Assembly: GCA_937916185.1 (NCBI GenBank) | Contig: CALGGD010000406.1 | Location: 1-5,393 of the forward strand | Length of the DNA stretch: 5,393 nt | DNA from: an uncultured Oxalobacter sp. | Lineage (GTDB): Bacteria > Pseudomonadota > Gammaproteobacteria > Burkholderiales > Burkholderiaceae_D | Direction of reading: 5' to 3' | In this document: positions 5,347 to 5,393 of the stretch, piece by piece | How positions within the stretch are numbered: position 1 is the stretch's first letter | How the letters are laid out: every line of letters begins with the position of its first letter | Program-made: the position numbers and the translations under genes | The notes under the pieces: generated by a model | Told to the model about the DNA's origin: nothing | The model's database searches: none | The model's input: the letters and a program-made list of their open reading frames with translations, nothing else

Positions 5347-5375
5347 TTGACAACACGTGTAATCTGTGTTACACT
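5347..5375 (+). promoter_or_regulatory. sigma70-type promoter for a gene beyond the right edge
   Basis: TTGACA (5347-5352), a 17-nt spacer and TACACT (5370-5375) form a good promoter pointing right. Transcription would begin near 5382, eleven bases before the window ends, so the gene served is not visible. The rest of 5256-5346 shows no gene. Confidence 0.6.
5352..5374. promoter_or_regulatory. nested palindromes in the right-edge promoter, operator-like
   Basis: GTGTAA (5357-5362) and TTACAC (5369-5374) are perfect arms with a 6-nt gap. They overlap a perfect ACACGTGT palindrome (5353-5360) and the pair AACAC (5352-5356)/GTGTT (5366-5370). The symmetry fills the spacer and -10 box, a layout seen in autoregulated small regulators and antitoxin genes. 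The binding protein is unknown. Confidence 0.5.
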
Positions 5376-5393
5376 GACAAAAGTTTATAACTG

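Overview
The window looks like chromosome from a Gram-negative proteobacterium. The evidence is a FUSC/AaeB-type inner-membrane exporter under MarR-type repressors, three proteins with Sec signal peptides, clear purine-rich ribosome binding sites, and sigma70-like promoters with TTGACA -35 boxes. Base composition looks moderate, near half G+C by eye. The exporter reads like those of Burkholderiales, but the sequence alone does not fix the taxon. No RNA gene, transposase, CRISPR array or phage gene was seen.

Left part (1-3140), all on the minus strand: a MarR-family repressor gene (3077-2622) overlaps by 14 nt the start of a 704-residue FUSC-family efflux protein (2635-521). A second MarR-family gene follows (starts at 447 or 465) and runs off the left edge without a stop codon. 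The two repressors are paralogues, about 48% identical without gaps over 129 residues by hand count. Each has its own promoter of the form TTGACA-N16/17-AATAAT. In both promoters the -35 box sits inside a 13-bp palindrome (core TTGaCAA) and a second, larger inverted repeat covers or flanks the -10 box, as expected for autorepression. The simplest reading is ligand-relieved control of an exporter of aromatic or other weak acids. The second MarR gene may begin another regulator-exporter cassette beyond the left edge.

Middle and right part (3141-5255), all on the plus strand: a probable promoter (3184-3211) precedes three closely spaced genes, each with a good ribosome binding site and an N-terminal signal peptide. 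The first two (3259-3918 and 3930-4601) are tandem-duplicated paralogues, about 57-60% identical by hand, of a secreted or periplasmic family I do not recognise. They share a conserved Cys pair and a highly conserved central block. The third (4638-5255) is a secreted Sel1-repeat protein whose last repeat stops half way. The three probably form one operon of exported proteins, with a 9-bp hairpin at the end of the second gene. Their function is unknown. A periplasmic binding or immunity-type role is a hypothesis only.

Right edge (5256-5393): no gene and no convincing terminator, but a strong-looking promoter (5347-5375) overlaps a symmetric operator-like repeat. It points to an autoregulated gene just outside the window.
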